From JACQAI01 sp035507915 (GTDB lineage Bacteria > Pseudomonadota > Alphaproteobacteria > Elsterales > Elsteraceae), in assembly GCA_035507915.1 (NCBI GenBank), contig DATJNS010000307.1:1-31887 (forward strand): 31,887 nucleotides of DNA, written 5' to 3'. Numbering within the stretch: position 1 is the first letter of the stretch; every line of letters begins with the position of its first letter. Below the pieces are notes generated by a model. That model was not told the origin of the DNA, did not search any database, and was given only the letters and a program-made list of their open reading frames with translations. This document shows, in pieces, positions 9,105 through 19,806 of this stretch. The translations under genes and the position numbers were made by a program.

Positions 9105-10147
9105 ACGACGACGTGAGCCGGGTCGCGACGCCGCTGCTCGAGGTCGACGGGCTGAAGAAGCATTTCCCGGTCCGCCGTGGCGTGCTGTCGCGCACCATCG
9201 GACAGGTCTATGCGGTCGACGGCATCAGTTTCTCGATCGCGCCCGGCGAGACGCTGGGGCTGGTCGGCGAAAGCGGCTGCGGCAAGTCGACAGCGGGCAA
9301 GACGATCCTCAAGCTGATCGAGCCGACCGCCGGCCGCGTCAAGCTGCGCGGCCAGGACATCACCGACCTAACACCCGGAGAGATGCGGCCCTACCGGCGC
9401 GAGCTTCAGGTGATCTTCCAGGATCCCTATTCGTCACTCAATCCGCGCCTGTCGGCGGGCGCGATCGTCGCCGAGCCACTGACCAACTATGCCATTGCGC
9501 AAGGCCAGGAGATCGAGGACCGGGTCGCCGGCCTGTTCAGACGCGTCGGTCTGCGCCCCGAGCAGATGCGCCGCTATCCTCACGAGTTCTCCGGCGGCCA
9601 GCGGCAGCGCCTCGGGATCGCGCGCGCTCTCGCGCTGAACCCGGGTCTGATCGTCGGCGACGAACCGGTGTCTGCGCTCGACGTCTCGGTGCAGGCGCAG
9701 GTCATCAATCTCCTGATGGATCTGCAGGACGAATTCGGCTTGTCGTACCTGTTCATCGCGCACGACCTGGCGGTGGTCGAGCACATCAGCCACCGCGTCG
9801 CCGTCATGTATCTCGGCAAGATCGTCGAGCTGACCGACAAGCGCTCGCTGTTCGTCGAGCCGCTGCACCCCTACACCGAGGCGCTCCTGTCGGCGGTGCC
9901 GCAGCCCGAGCCGCCGAAGCCGGGCGCCGCGCACAGCCGCATCATCCTGACCGGCGACGTGCCGAGTCCGATCCGGCCGCCGCCCGGCTGCCGCTTCCAT
10001 ACGCGCTGTCCGTACGTGTTCGACCGCTGCAAGGCCGAAGAGCCGGCGTTTCGCCAGGTCAAGCCGGGCCATTGGGTGGCCTGCCACTTGCGCGACGCAC
10101 CGACCGCGGCCAATGGCGGGGCGGCCGGCGGACCGGCGGCCGTCTAA
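9101..10147 (+). CDS. Peptide ABC transporter ATP-binding protein (DppF-like)
   Basis: 348 residues. The ATG at 9101 overlaps the previous stop (ATGA at 9101-9104), which is preferred over an in-frame start 42 bases earlier. Walker A GESGCGKS (K62), Q-loop VIFQDPYSSLNPR, signature SGGQRQR, Walker B LIVGDEPVSALD and H-switch IAHDLAVVEHIS are all intact. The C-terminal oligopeptide-transporter region holds RFHTRCPYVFDRC. It pairs with the DppD-like subunit to form a heterodimeric motor and is the last gene of the operon. Its TAA overlaps the TAG of the convergent PAS-GGDEF-EAL gene (CTAA at 10144-10147). Confidence 0.94.
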
Positions 10148-11901
10148 ACCTGCCGGCGGTCCTGCGGGCCTTGGCGACGGTTGTCGCCCGCCGTCGAATC
10201 CGCCTGCATCGACTTGATGAAATTCGGCTGCTTGCGGATCAGCGCCTCGAACTCGGCGGCAGGCACCGGGCGGCTGAACAGATAGCCCTGCCCGATGTCG
10301 CAGTTCTCTCCGGTCAAGAACGCCAAATGCTGCGGCAGTTCGATGCCCTCCGCGACCACCTTCATCTTTAGCGAATGGGCGAGGCTGATGATCGCCCGCG
10401 TGATCGTCGCGCCGTCGGGGTTGTCGTGCAGGTTCTTGATGAACGAGGCGTCGATCTTCACGGTGTCGGCCGCGAAGCGCATCAAGTAGCTGAGCGACGA
10501 ATAGCCGGTGCCGAAGTCGTCGATCGCGATCGGGATGCCGATCGCCTTGAGCCAGCTGAACGTCTCGGTGACCACCTCGTCGTCGCCGAGCAGCACGCTC
10601 TCGGTGACTTCGACCTCGAGCTTCTCGGGGTCGAAGCCGGTGTCCTCGAGGATTCCCGTGATCGTGCCGATCACGCTCTGTCGGCGGAACTGGACGGTCG
10701 ACAGGTTGACGGCGAGTCTGAGGTCGGCGATGCCGGAATCGTTCCAGGCGCGCGTCTGACGGCACGACTCGCGCATCATCCAATCGCTGATCGGCGCGAT
10801 CAGGCCGGTGCGCTCGGCGACCGGGATGAACTGGCCCGGCGGAATCATGCCGTGCTCGGGATGGCGCCAGCGCAGCAGCGCTTCCATGCCGGTGATCAGA
10901 CCGCTCCGCATATCGATTTTGGGTTGGTAAAAGACCTCCAGCTCTTCGCGTTCGAGCGCATGGCGCAGCTCGAGCTTGATCAGCCCCAGCCGTTTGGCCG
11001 CCTCGTCCATCTCGGGCTGGAAGAAATGGTAGCGCCGCGAGCGGCTCGCCCGCGCGCGCGACAGCGCCAGGTCGGCGTTGCGCATCAGCTGAGCAGGCTC
11101 GTCGCCGTCGTCGGGCACGCGCGTGATGCCGACGCTGGCGTTGACGTCGACCTCGAACGTGCTGCCGACCGGGATGGCGTCGCGCTGCAGGTTGTGGATC
11201 AGCCGCTCCGCGAAGACCGACGCGTCGTCGGTCGAGGTGATGTCGGGCATCAGGAGCGCGAACTCGACTCCGGTCAGGCGCGCCACGACGGCGCGCGGGC
11301 CGGCGATCGTGGTCAACCGGTCGGCGACGCCGCGCAGCAGCGCGTTGCCCAGCGCGTGGCCCAGGAAGTCGTTGACGTCCTGGAAATCCTCCAGCCCGAT
11401 GAACAGCAACGTCGCGGGCGGTGTCGCGCCGTTGGCGAGCGACTTCTCGAGGACCGTGAGGAAGTGCTTGCGATTGGGCAGCCCCGTGATGTCGTCGGCA
11501 TCCGCCATGGTTTCCAGGCGGCCGTGCTCCTCGCTGGGCGGCAGTGTCTCGCGGCACAGCTCGAGGAAGGAGCCGTCGCCGAGCCAGATGCGCTCGACCT
11601 CGACCATGCGGCCGGAGGCGTGCTTGACGGTGGTCGGCACGTCGACCTGCTCTGAGAGTGCCGCGAGCTGGCCGCGCACGTACTCCTCGGGGCCTTCCTC
11701 GGCGAGCACCGAGGCCGCCCGATGCTCCAGAATGTCGGCATAGCGCGCCTGGGGCCGACATAGACCTTCGGGCAGGCCCAGCAGATCCGCATAGCTGCGG
11801 TTCCACAGCCTCAAGGTCAGGTCGGGCCCCACCACGGCGAGCCCTTGGCCCAGCTGCTCCAGTGTGTGCTGAAGCGGGGCAGGATCGATCTGTCTAGCCA
11901 T
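10144..11901 (-). CDS. PAS-GGDEF-EAL protein, probable c-di-GMP phosphodiesterase
   Basis: 585 residues, no membrane helix. A PAS domain (about 10-118) is followed by a GGDEF domain (about 137-290) whose active-site motif reads TGVEF at 210-214. The upstream metal ligand of the usual IDLDHF motif is replaced in IGLEDF (168-173), so cyclase activity is unlikely. The EAL domain (about 308-555) keeps its catalytic set: E340 in EALLRW, N399, E434, D461/D462 in DDFGTG, K482, E518 and Q538. It should therefore hydrolyse cyclic di-GMP to pGpG, perhaps with the dead GGDEF domain acting as a GTP sensor as in known relatives. The PAS domain resembles those in the kinases at 12491 and 16252. A dyad lies 24-39 bp upstream of the ATG. 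Confidence 0.92.
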   Translation of the reverse strand: MARQIDPAPLQHTLEQLGQGLAVVGPDLTLRLWNRSYADLLGLPEGLCRPQARYADILEHRAASVLAEEGPEEYVRGQLAALSEQVDVPTTVKHASGRMVEVERIWLGDGSFLELCRETLPPSEEHGRLETMADADDITGLPNRKHFLTVLEKSLANGATPPATLLFIGLEDFQDVNDFLGHALGNALLRGVADRLTTIAGPRAVVARLTGVEFALLMPDITSTDDASVFAERLIHNLQRDAIPVGSTFEVDVNASVGITRVPDDGDEPAQLMRNADLALSRARASRSRRYHFFQPEMDEAAKRLGLIKLELRHALEREELEVFYQPKIDMRSGLITGMEALLRWRHPEHGMIPPGQFIPVAERTGLIAPISDWMMRESCRQTRAWNDSGIADLRLAVNLSTVQFRRQSVIGTITGILEDTGFDPEKLEVEVTESVLLGDDEVVTETFSWLKAIGIPIAIDDFGTGYSSLSYLMRFAADTVKIDASFIKNLHDNPDGATITRAIISLAHSLKMKVVAEGIELPQHLAFLTGENCDIGQGYLFSRPVPAAEFEALIRKQPNFIKSMQADSTAGDNRRQGPQDRRQV

Positions 11902-11924
11902 GGGTACGGGGGTTGAGCAAATTC

Positions 11925-11940
11925 CTAGACCTTAATCTAG
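11925..11940. promoter_or_regulatory. Dyad CTAGAC-CTTA-ATCTAG upstream of the EAL gene
   Basis: A 16-bp imperfect inverted repeat lies 24-39 bp upstream of the minus-strand ATG at 11901. Its half-sites match the perfect dyad at 20577-20592 (shared core TAGAC-N4-RTCTA). Isolated TCTAG half-sites also occur at 11893-11897 and just left of 11974. It is a candidate operator; the binding protein is unknown, and the LuxR-type regulator at 19807 is one possibility. Confidence 0.4.
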
Positions 11941-11970
11941 CATGGGGTCTGCGCGAATCCTGGAAAAACT

Positions 11971-12482
11971 CTAGTTAAATGGGCGTACGTTAACGAATCC
12001 CATCATTCCGCCGGCTTGATGCTCGACAATATGACAGTCGAACATTGAGTTTCCGGGCCGTTCGGCTACGAAGGCGAGCTCGACCCGGGTGCCCGGCTCC
12101 ACCAGCACGGTATCACGCCACCCACCTTGTTGCCGACCGCGCCATTGAGCGCCCAGGCGCGGTGGCGGGCCAGCAGCTGGGTCATGGCCACTTCGTCGCC
12201 CTCGAGTCGGCCGTGCGTCAACCCGCCCCTGGCACCGCCGCCGAGTGCGACACGGCAGCGCACGGCGCCGGCGAGATCGGGCTCGGGCAGCGGGTTGGCG
12301 GGCAACGTCACGGGGGCGCGCGGCGCGCTCGCCCGGAGCCGCTCGCGGTACGTCGGCGCGACCAGCGGACGGGGCGCCCCGTCCGCGTCGAGGTCGCCGT
12401 GGTCGACCACGGCGAAACGCGCGCCGGGCTCGTGAGGACAATCGAGCAGCAGGTCGACTGCGTCCCAGGCTCATCGCGGATC
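11971..12482 (-). pseudogene. Multicopper oxidase remnant (C-terminal domain, decayed)
   Basis: Two reading frames together encode pieces of a multicopper-oxidase C-terminal cupredoxin domain. The first frame runs from about 12480 to about 12125 (AWDAVDLLLDC, then VVDHGDLDADGAPRPLVAP, RAWALNGAVG). The second runs from about 12125 to 11971 (GWRDTVLVEPGTRVELAFVA, then MFDCHIVEHQAGGMMGF). Between them a frameshift coincides with loss of the segment where intact enzymes carry the HPxHxHGHxF copper ligands. The final HCH motif has become DCH, and the two N-terminal cupredoxin domains are absent because the histidine kinase gene ends immediately upstream. No functional copper site can form. A fragment of about 500 bp is all that remains. 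Confidence 0.75.
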
Positions 12483-12490
12483 GGCGGACC

Positions 12491-14503
<2,013 letters not shown>

Positions 14504-14567
14504 GACCCCCCAGAATCTCGGCGCAATTTGCTACAAAATCGTTGCCATGGGCCCGGCTGAGGCGCCC

Positions 14568-15116
14568 CTAGGTGCCGGGCGGGGGCGGCGCGGTGGCGCC
14601 CGAGCCGAGCGGGCGCTGCATCAGGACGCTGTCGACCCAACGACCCAATTTGAAGCCGACGCTGTGGAGCACGAGCACGCCGTCGAAGCCGAGCGCCCGA
14701 TGGAGCGCGATCGACGCCGCGTTGCCGCTGTCACCGATCACCGCGATCATCTGGCGCAGGCCGAGGGCGGTCGATTGCTCGATCACCTCGGTCAGCAGTC
14801 GGCGGCCGATCCCCTGGCCGACCGCGTCGGGCGCCAGATAGATCGAGTCCTCGACCGTGAACCGATAGGCCGTGCGCGTGCGGAACGGCGACGCGTACGC
14901 GTACCCGACCACCCGCTCGCCGCGCTGCGCCACCAGGTAGGGAAGGCCGCGCGCGCGCACCTCGGCATGGCGCCGCTCGAGCTCGGCACGCTCGGGCGGC
15001 TGCTCTTCGAAACTGGCCAGTCCGTGGAGCACGTGGTGCCGGTAGATGTCGTGGATCGCACCGAAATCGTCGAGCTCGGCCGGCCGCACGACGGGCGCCG
15101 GCGCGGGCTTGCTCAC
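14568..15116 (-). CDS. GNAT family N-acetyltransferase (phosphinothricin acetyltransferase-like)
   Basis: 182 residues. The start is taken as GTG at 15116 because it overlaps the preceding stop in a GTGA quadruplet (15113-15116). The acetyl-CoA pyrophosphate loop reads GQGIGRRLL at 100-108. The N-terminal RPAELDDFGAIHDIYRHHVL and the IALHRALGFDGVLVLHSVGF stretch near the C-terminus match the Pat/YncA-like subgroup of GNAT enzymes, which acetylate methionine sulfoximine, phosphinothricin or related amines. The actual substrate is not known. It is translationally coupled to the deformylase gene upstream, hinting at a shared amino-acid-derivative role. Confidence 0.9.
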   Translation of the reverse strand: MSKPAPAPVVRPAELDDFGAIHDIYRHHVLHGLASFEEQPPERAELERRHAEVRARGLPYLVAQRGERVVGYAYASPFRTRTAYRFTVEDSIYLAPDAVGQGIGRRLLTEVIEQSTALGLRQMIAVIGDSGNAASIALHRALGFDGVLVLHSVGFKLGRWVDSVLMQRPLGSGATAPPPPGT

Positions 15117-15991
15117 CGCGGCACCAGCGCGGCGTCGGTCAATTGGCCAAGCCGGTCGACCAGGTGGCCGAGATTGCGCGCCAAGGTCGCCATATAGGCA
15201 TTCGGCCGGATCGCCTCCTCGTCCATATAGAGGGCCCGATTGATCTCGATCTGCAGCGCGTGCAGGCGGTCGGCCGGTCGACCGTAGTGACGGGTCGTGA
15301 ACCCGCCCGCGTAGGGGTCGTTGCGGGTCACCACGTAGCCGAGCCGGGTGAGCACGCGCTCCGCCTCGTCCGTGATCGTCGGCGCGCAGGCCGTGCCGAA
15401 ACAGTCGCCGAGCACGAAATCGACGCGCGTCTCGCCCGGGTCCTTGTCCATCGGGCCGCCGATCGACGGCATCGAGTGGCAATCGACCAGGATGCAGAAG
15501 CCGAACGCCTCCCGCGTGCGGTCGACCAAGGTGCGCAGCGCGGCGTGGTAGGGCTTGTAGTAGCCGTTGATGCGGCTGGCGATCTCGGCGTAGCGCAGCT
15601 TGCCGCCGTAGATCTCGGCGCCGTTGGCGACCACGCGCGCGATCGTGCCGAGGCCGGCGGCGACGCGCGGGCTGCGCGTGTTGGCGAACGCCGGCAGATC
15701 GTCCTCGAACATTGCGGGGTCGAGCTCGTAGGGCTCGCGGTTGGGGTCGCAGAAGGCGCGCGGGTACAGCGCGCGCAGCAGCGGCGCGCCGCGCTCGTGC
15801 GAGGTGGCGAACAGCTGGTCGACGAAGCTGTCCTCCGAGCGGCGGAGGCTCAGGGGGTCGAGGTTGGAGCCCTGGACGAACTCGGGCGGATAGGCGCTGC
15901 CGCTGTGTGGCGAGGCGAACACCAACGGCAAACTGTGGCGCGCCGGCCAAACGACTTCGAGAATGCCGTCGATATCGCGGGGATCGGTCAT
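15113..15991 (-). CDS. N-formylglutamate amidohydrolase (deformylase)
   Basis: 292 residues. Family hallmarks are ASPHSGSAYPPEF at 26-38, the DPNREPYELDP segment, and the metal-binding VDCHSMPS segment before an HYGRP motif late in the protein. Members cleave N-formyl-L-glutamate to formate and glutamate, the last step of one histidine-degradation route, and some act on other N-acyl amino acids. No other hut genes are in view, so a role outside histidine catabolism is possible. It heads a minus-strand unit with the GNAT gene, and is divergent from the large sensor kinase with a 260-bp intergenic region. Confidence 0.9.
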   Translation of the reverse strand: MTDPRDIDGILEVVWPARHSLPLVFASPHSGSAYPPEFVQGSNLDPLSLRRSEDSFVDQLFATSHERGAPLLRALYPRAFCDPNREPYELDPAMFEDDLPAFANTRSPRVAAGLGTIARVVANGAEIYGGKLRYAEIASRINGYYKPYHAALRTLVDRTREAFGFCILVDCHSMPSIGGPMDKDPGETRVDFVLGDCFGTACAPTITDEAERVLTRLGYVVTRNDPYAGGFTTRHYGRPADRLHALQIEINRALYMDEEAIRPNAYMATLARNLGHLVDRLGQLTDAALVPR

Positions 15992-16110
15992 GGGTGGCGG
16001 AATTCTTGGCTCAGCCGGGCGACTTTGTCACGCGCCGGCTCGAGCCGCCCGGCGGCCGCATCCGGTCGGGTCGAGATGGTGGCGTAACCGCCCGTCGCCG
16101 CTCGAGTATC

Positions 16111-16173
16111 GTTCGGATCGAACCGCAGAAGCGTTCTCACGGAACACGGCGGGATCGCGGGCCGATAGGCCCG
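16111..16173. promoter_or_regulatory. Two dyads in the deformylase/sensor-kinase intergenic region
   Basis: GTTCG-GAT-CGAAC lies at 16111-16123 and CGGGCC-GATA-GGCCCG at 16158-16173. The second would form a 6-bp GC hairpin in a leader of the sensor kinase message. Neither matches an operator I can name. They are the only notable structures in the 260-bp gap at 15992-16251. Confidence 0.35.
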
Positions 16174-16251
16174 ATCTGGACCGGCGCGTCTCGATCAACC
16201 ATCATGGGATTGCGCCGGCGTCCTGCGACAACGGGCTGGCGGAGGCGTCAG

Positions 16252-19200
16252 ATGCGTGGTTGGGCCATCCTGGCGTTGTCCTTTGGCTATGTCGGGCTGC
16301 TCTTCGGCCTCGCTTATTGCGGTGACCGGCTTGCCCGCGCGCGGGGCCGCCCCAAGGCCAGGCCCATCACCTATTCCCTGTCGCTCGCGGTCTACTGCAC
16401 CTCGTGGACCTTCTACGGAAGCGTCGGACTCGCTGCGCAGACGGGCTACGACTTCTTGACCATCTACGTCGGACCGATCCTGGTCTTCACGCTCGGTTGG
16501 CCGCTCCTGCGGCGCATCGTCCATACCTCGAAAAGCTACAACATCACCTCGATCGCCGATTTCATCGCCGCGCGCTACGGCAAGAGCCAGCTCCTCGCCG
16601 CGGCGGTGACGATCATCGCCGTCCTCGGGACGCTGCCGTACGTCGCCCTCCAGCTCAAGGCGGTTTCGACCAGCTTCACCATGCTGATGCGGGATCCTGC
16701 CGCGGCGGCCGCCATATCGGCGAGCCAGACCGTACCCGCCTACACCGCGCTTGCGGTGGCCTTGCTGCTCGCGTTGTTCGCCGTGCTGTTCGGCACCCGC
16801 CACATCGATGCCACCGAGCACAACGAAGGCATGATTCTCGCCATCGCCTTCGACTCGGTGGTCAAGCTCGTCGCGTTTCTCGCGGTCGGCGCATTCGTCA
16901 CCTGGGGCATGTTCGACGGCTTCGGCGACTTTGCGGGCCGTATCCGCAGCGAACCCGAATTGCGGAACCTGTTCCTGGGCGGGATCGATGGCACTCATTG
17001 GGTGACGATGACGACGCTTGCCGCCGCAGCGATCATCTGCCTGCCGCGGCAGTTCCACGTGACCGTGGTCGAGAACAGCGATCCGGGCGAGCTCAGGAAA
17101 GCCGTGTGGCTGTTTCCACTCTACCTCGTCGCCATCAACGTCTTCGTGGTCCCGATCGCGATTGCGGGGCTCGACGTCTTCCCGCGCGGCGCCGACGGCG
17201 ACATGTTCGTGCTTGCCCTGCCGCTCTCGACCGGACACGAGGCGCTGGCGGTGCTCGCCTTCATCGGTGGTTTGTCCGCGGCAACCGGCATGGTGATCGT
17301 GAGCTCGGTCGCCGTCAGCAACATGGTCAGTAACGATGTCGTGATGCCGCTCCTATTGCATGGACGGCGCCTCGGTTTGGCCGAGCGCGCGAATATGGGT
17401 CAGTTGATTCTGCGCATCCGGCGCGTCGCCATCTTCACCACTCTGCTGCTTTCGTATTGCTGCTACCGCCTGATCGCGGATCCGCTCGCGCTGGCCGCGA
17501 TCGGCTTGATGAGCTTCGCCGCCGCCTTGCAATTCGCGCCGGCGCTGGTTGGAGGCCTGCTGTGGCATGGCGCCAACGTCAAAGGCGCTCTCGTCGGCTT
17601 GATCGCCGGGTTCCTGATGTGGGCATACACGCTGCTCCTGCCGTCGCTCGTGCACGCGGGGTGGGGCCCGAACGAGCTCTTGCGGAGCGGGCCATTCGGT
17701 CTGACCTTCCTGCGGCCGGAGCAGCTGTTCGGTCTGCGGTTCGATCCGCTCACTCACGGCGTGTTCTGGAGTCTTCTGGTGAACATCGGTTGTCTGATCG
17801 CCGTGTCCCATTTTACCACCGCGCGCGTGATCGAACGTATCCAGGCGAGTGCCTTCATCGATTCGGATCTTCCGCAAAGCCAGTTCGCCTCTCAGACCTG
17901 GCACGGCGCGATCGAAGTGTCGGAGCTTGCGGCGTTGGTCGCGCGCTATCTCGGGCCCGATCGTGTTCCGCGCAGCTTCCTCGAGCTTGCCGCGCCGCGC
18001 GAGCCGAAGCAGCCGGTGCTCGCCGACTTCCCACTGGTGCGTCGCGCCGAGCATCTGTTGGCCAGCGCGATCGGGGCGCCGTCCGCGCGCCTCGTCATGG
18101 CATTGGCGCTCGAACGGCAGAATCTCGGTGTCGACGACGCCATGCGTCTGCTCGACGATGCGACGGCGGCCATTCAGTACAACCGCAGCCTGTTGCAGTC
18201 GACGCTCGAGAACGTGCGCCAAGGTATCAGCGTGTTCGATCCGGACTTGAGGCTCGCCTGCCGCAATCAACGCTTTGGCGAGCTCCTCGATCTGCCAGCG
18301 GCATTGACTCGGGTCGGCGCGTCGTTCGAGGAGATCGTTCGCTTCCACGTCGAGCGCGGCGAGTACGGCCCAGGCGACACCGACAAGCTCGTCGCGCGCC
18401 AGCTCGAACGCTTCGTGGGCGGCGGTGGGACAGCGTTCCAGTGGCAGCACTCCAACGGCACGGTGCTCGACGTGCGCACCCAGTCGATGCCGAACGGCGG
18501 ATATGTGACGACTTACTCCGAGGTCACCGAGCACGTTCAGGCCGCGACCGAGCTCGCTGCCGCCAACGAGCTCCTCGAGCAGCGCGTGCGCGAACGCACG
18601 GCGGAGCTCATCGCGCTCAACGCCGAGCTCAGCCGGGCGAAGGTGATCGCCGAGGAGGCCAATCAGGGAAAGACCCGATTCCTGGCGGCGGCAAGCCACG
18701 ATCTATTGCAGCCGCTCAACGCGGCGCGCCTCTACGTGTCCAGCCTGATCGAGCAAAAAACGCGCATGGCGCGAGGCCGGACCTCGGGGGGTATGCTCAC
18801 GGCCGATCGGGTCCTCGCCGAGAAGATCGATACGTCGCTGGGCGCGGTCGAGGAAATCCTTGGCGCGCTGCTGGACATCTCCCGCTTGGATGCCGGTCGG
18901 TTGATTCCGGAGCGCCAGGACATGCGCCTCGACGACCTGTTTCAAGCTCTCCGTGTCGAGTTCGCTCCGCTCGCCGAGCGCAAAGGCCTCGAGCTGCGCA
19001 TTGTCCCGACCAGCCTCGCGGTCGACAGCGACCGCCGGTTGCTGCGGCGGATCCTGCAGAATCTGCTCTCCAACGCGATCCGGTATACGCCGACGGGCAA
19101 GGTGATGATGGGAGCGCGCCGACGCGGCCAGTCGGTGCTGATCGCGATCTGGGACACCGGCATCGGGATCCCAATCGACAAGCAAGGCCAGGTGTTCGGC

Positions 19201-19800
19201 GAGTTTCAAAGGTTCGCCACGGGTTCGGGCGCGGAATATGGCGTGGGCCTCGGTCTCTCGATCGTCGATCGCATCGCACGCGTGCTCGACCACGAGGTTG
19301 GCTTTCGGTCGGTTCCCGACCAAGGAACCGTGTTCACGGTGCACTTGCCGCGAGCTGCTGGCCATTCCACCGCTGCGGCGCATATCCGGCCGGTGCAGTC
19401 GCTGCCGACGTTCGAACGTGCAACCATGCTCTGCATCGATGATGATTCCAGCGTGCTCGACGGCATGCGGACCTTGCTCGAGGGTTGGGGCTGTCGCGCC
19501 TTGCTTGCGTCCGGACTTGCGGACGCTGCCGAGATCGACCGCGCTCAGCTCGCGAAGGTCGACCTCTTGATCGTCGACTATCACCTCACTTCGGACGCCG
19601 ACGGCCTACGCTGCGTCGACGCGCTGCGCGAGCGATGCGGGATCGCTCTTCCGGCGATTCTGATAACGGCGGATCGTTCGGCCGAGGTCAGGGCGGCTGC
19701 TCTGGGACAGGGGATCCACGTGCTCAACAAGCCGATCAAACCGGCGGTGTTCCGGGCGCTGGTCAGTCGCATCATCGCGACCCGCAGGGCGGCCGAGTAG
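16252..19800 (+). CDS. SSS-domain hybrid sensor histidine kinase/response regulator (CrbS/MxtR-like)
   Basis: 1182 residues. The first ~520 residues are a sodium:solute symporter (SLC5-like) domain with many transmembrane helices (e.g. YCTSWTFYGSVGLAAQTGYD, FIAARYGKSQLLAAAVTI). A linker fitting a STAC domain follows (about 535-640), then a PAS domain (about 644-765), a coiled-coil, and HisKA with H816 (AAASHDLLQPLNAARL). HATPase has N941 in LLSNAIRYTP and a GVGLGLSIV box. A C-terminal receiver holds D1063-D1065, phospho-acceptor D1109 and K1160. This architecture is that of CrbS/MxtR kinases, which with a LuxR-type partner control acetate use in gammaproteobacteria. The ATG at 16252 is chosen because GGAGG lies six bases upstream. 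It converges on the probable partner regulator with a 6-base gap. Confidence 0.93.
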   Translation: MRGWAILALSFGYVGLLFGLAYCGDRLARARGRPKARPITYSLSLAVYCTSWTFYGSVGLAAQTGYDFLTIYVGPILVFTLGWPLLRRIVHTSKSYNITSIADFIAARYGKSQLLAAAVTIIAVLGTLPYVALQLKAVSTSFTMLMRDPAAAAAISASQTVPAYTALAVALLLALFAVLFGTRHIDATEHNEGMILAIAFDSVVKLVAFLAVGAFVTWGMFDGFGDFAGRIRSEPELRNLFLGGIDGTHWVTMTTLAAAAIICLPRQFHVTVVENSDPGELRKAVWLFPLYLVAINVFVVPIAIAGLDVFPRGADGDMFVLALPLSTGHEALAVLAFIGGLSAATGMVIVSSVAVSNMVSNDVVMPLLLHGRRLGLAERANMGQLILRIRRVAIFTTLLLSYCCYRLIADPLALAAIGLMSFAAALQFAPALVGGLLWHGANVKGALVGLIAGFLMWAYTLLLPSLVHAGWGPNELLRSGPFGLTFLRPEQLFGLRFDPLTHGVFWSLLVNIGCLIAVSHFTTARVIERIQASAFIDSDLPQSQFASQTWHGAIEVSELAALVARYLGPDRVPRSFLELAAPREPKQPVLADFPLVRRAEHLLASAIGAPSARLVMALALERQNLGVDDAMRLLDDATAAIQYNRSLLQSTLENVRQGISVFDPDLRLACRNQRFGELLDLPAALTRVGASFEEIVRFHVERGEYGPGDTDKLVARQLERFVGGGGTAFQWQHSNGTVLDVRTQSMPNGGYVTTYSEVTEHVQAATELAAANELLEQRVRERTAELIALNAELSRAKVIAEEANQGKTRFLAAASHDLLQPLNAARLYVSSLIEQKTRMARGRTSGGMLTADRVLAEKIDTSLGAVEEILGALLDISRLDAGRLIPERQDMRLDDLFQALRVEFAPLAERKGLELRIVPTSLAVDSDRRLLRRILQNLLSNAIRYTPTGKVMMGARRRGQSVLIAIWDTGIGIPIDKQGQVFGEFQRFATGSGAEYGVGLGLSIVDRIARVLDHEVGFRSVPDQGTVFTVHLPRAAGHSTAAAHIRPVQSLPTFERATMLCIDDDSSVLDGMRTLLEGWGCRALLASGLADAAEIDRAQLAKVDLLIVDYHLTSDADGLRCVDALRERCGIALPAILITADRSAEVRAAALGQGIHVLNKPIKPAVFRALVSRIIATRRAAE

Positions 19801-19806
19801 CCGATC

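Noticed and set aside
11971..12474. A continuous 167-codon frame as an intact small gene
   Set aside because: Homology to multicopper oxidases switches frame within it; its first two thirds are out-of-frame arginine-rich sequence.
15712..16251. Upstream extension of the symporter-kinase by 180 codons
   Set aside because: The extension is antisense to the deformylase gene and arginine/glycine-rich; GGAGG and the membrane domain start support 16252.
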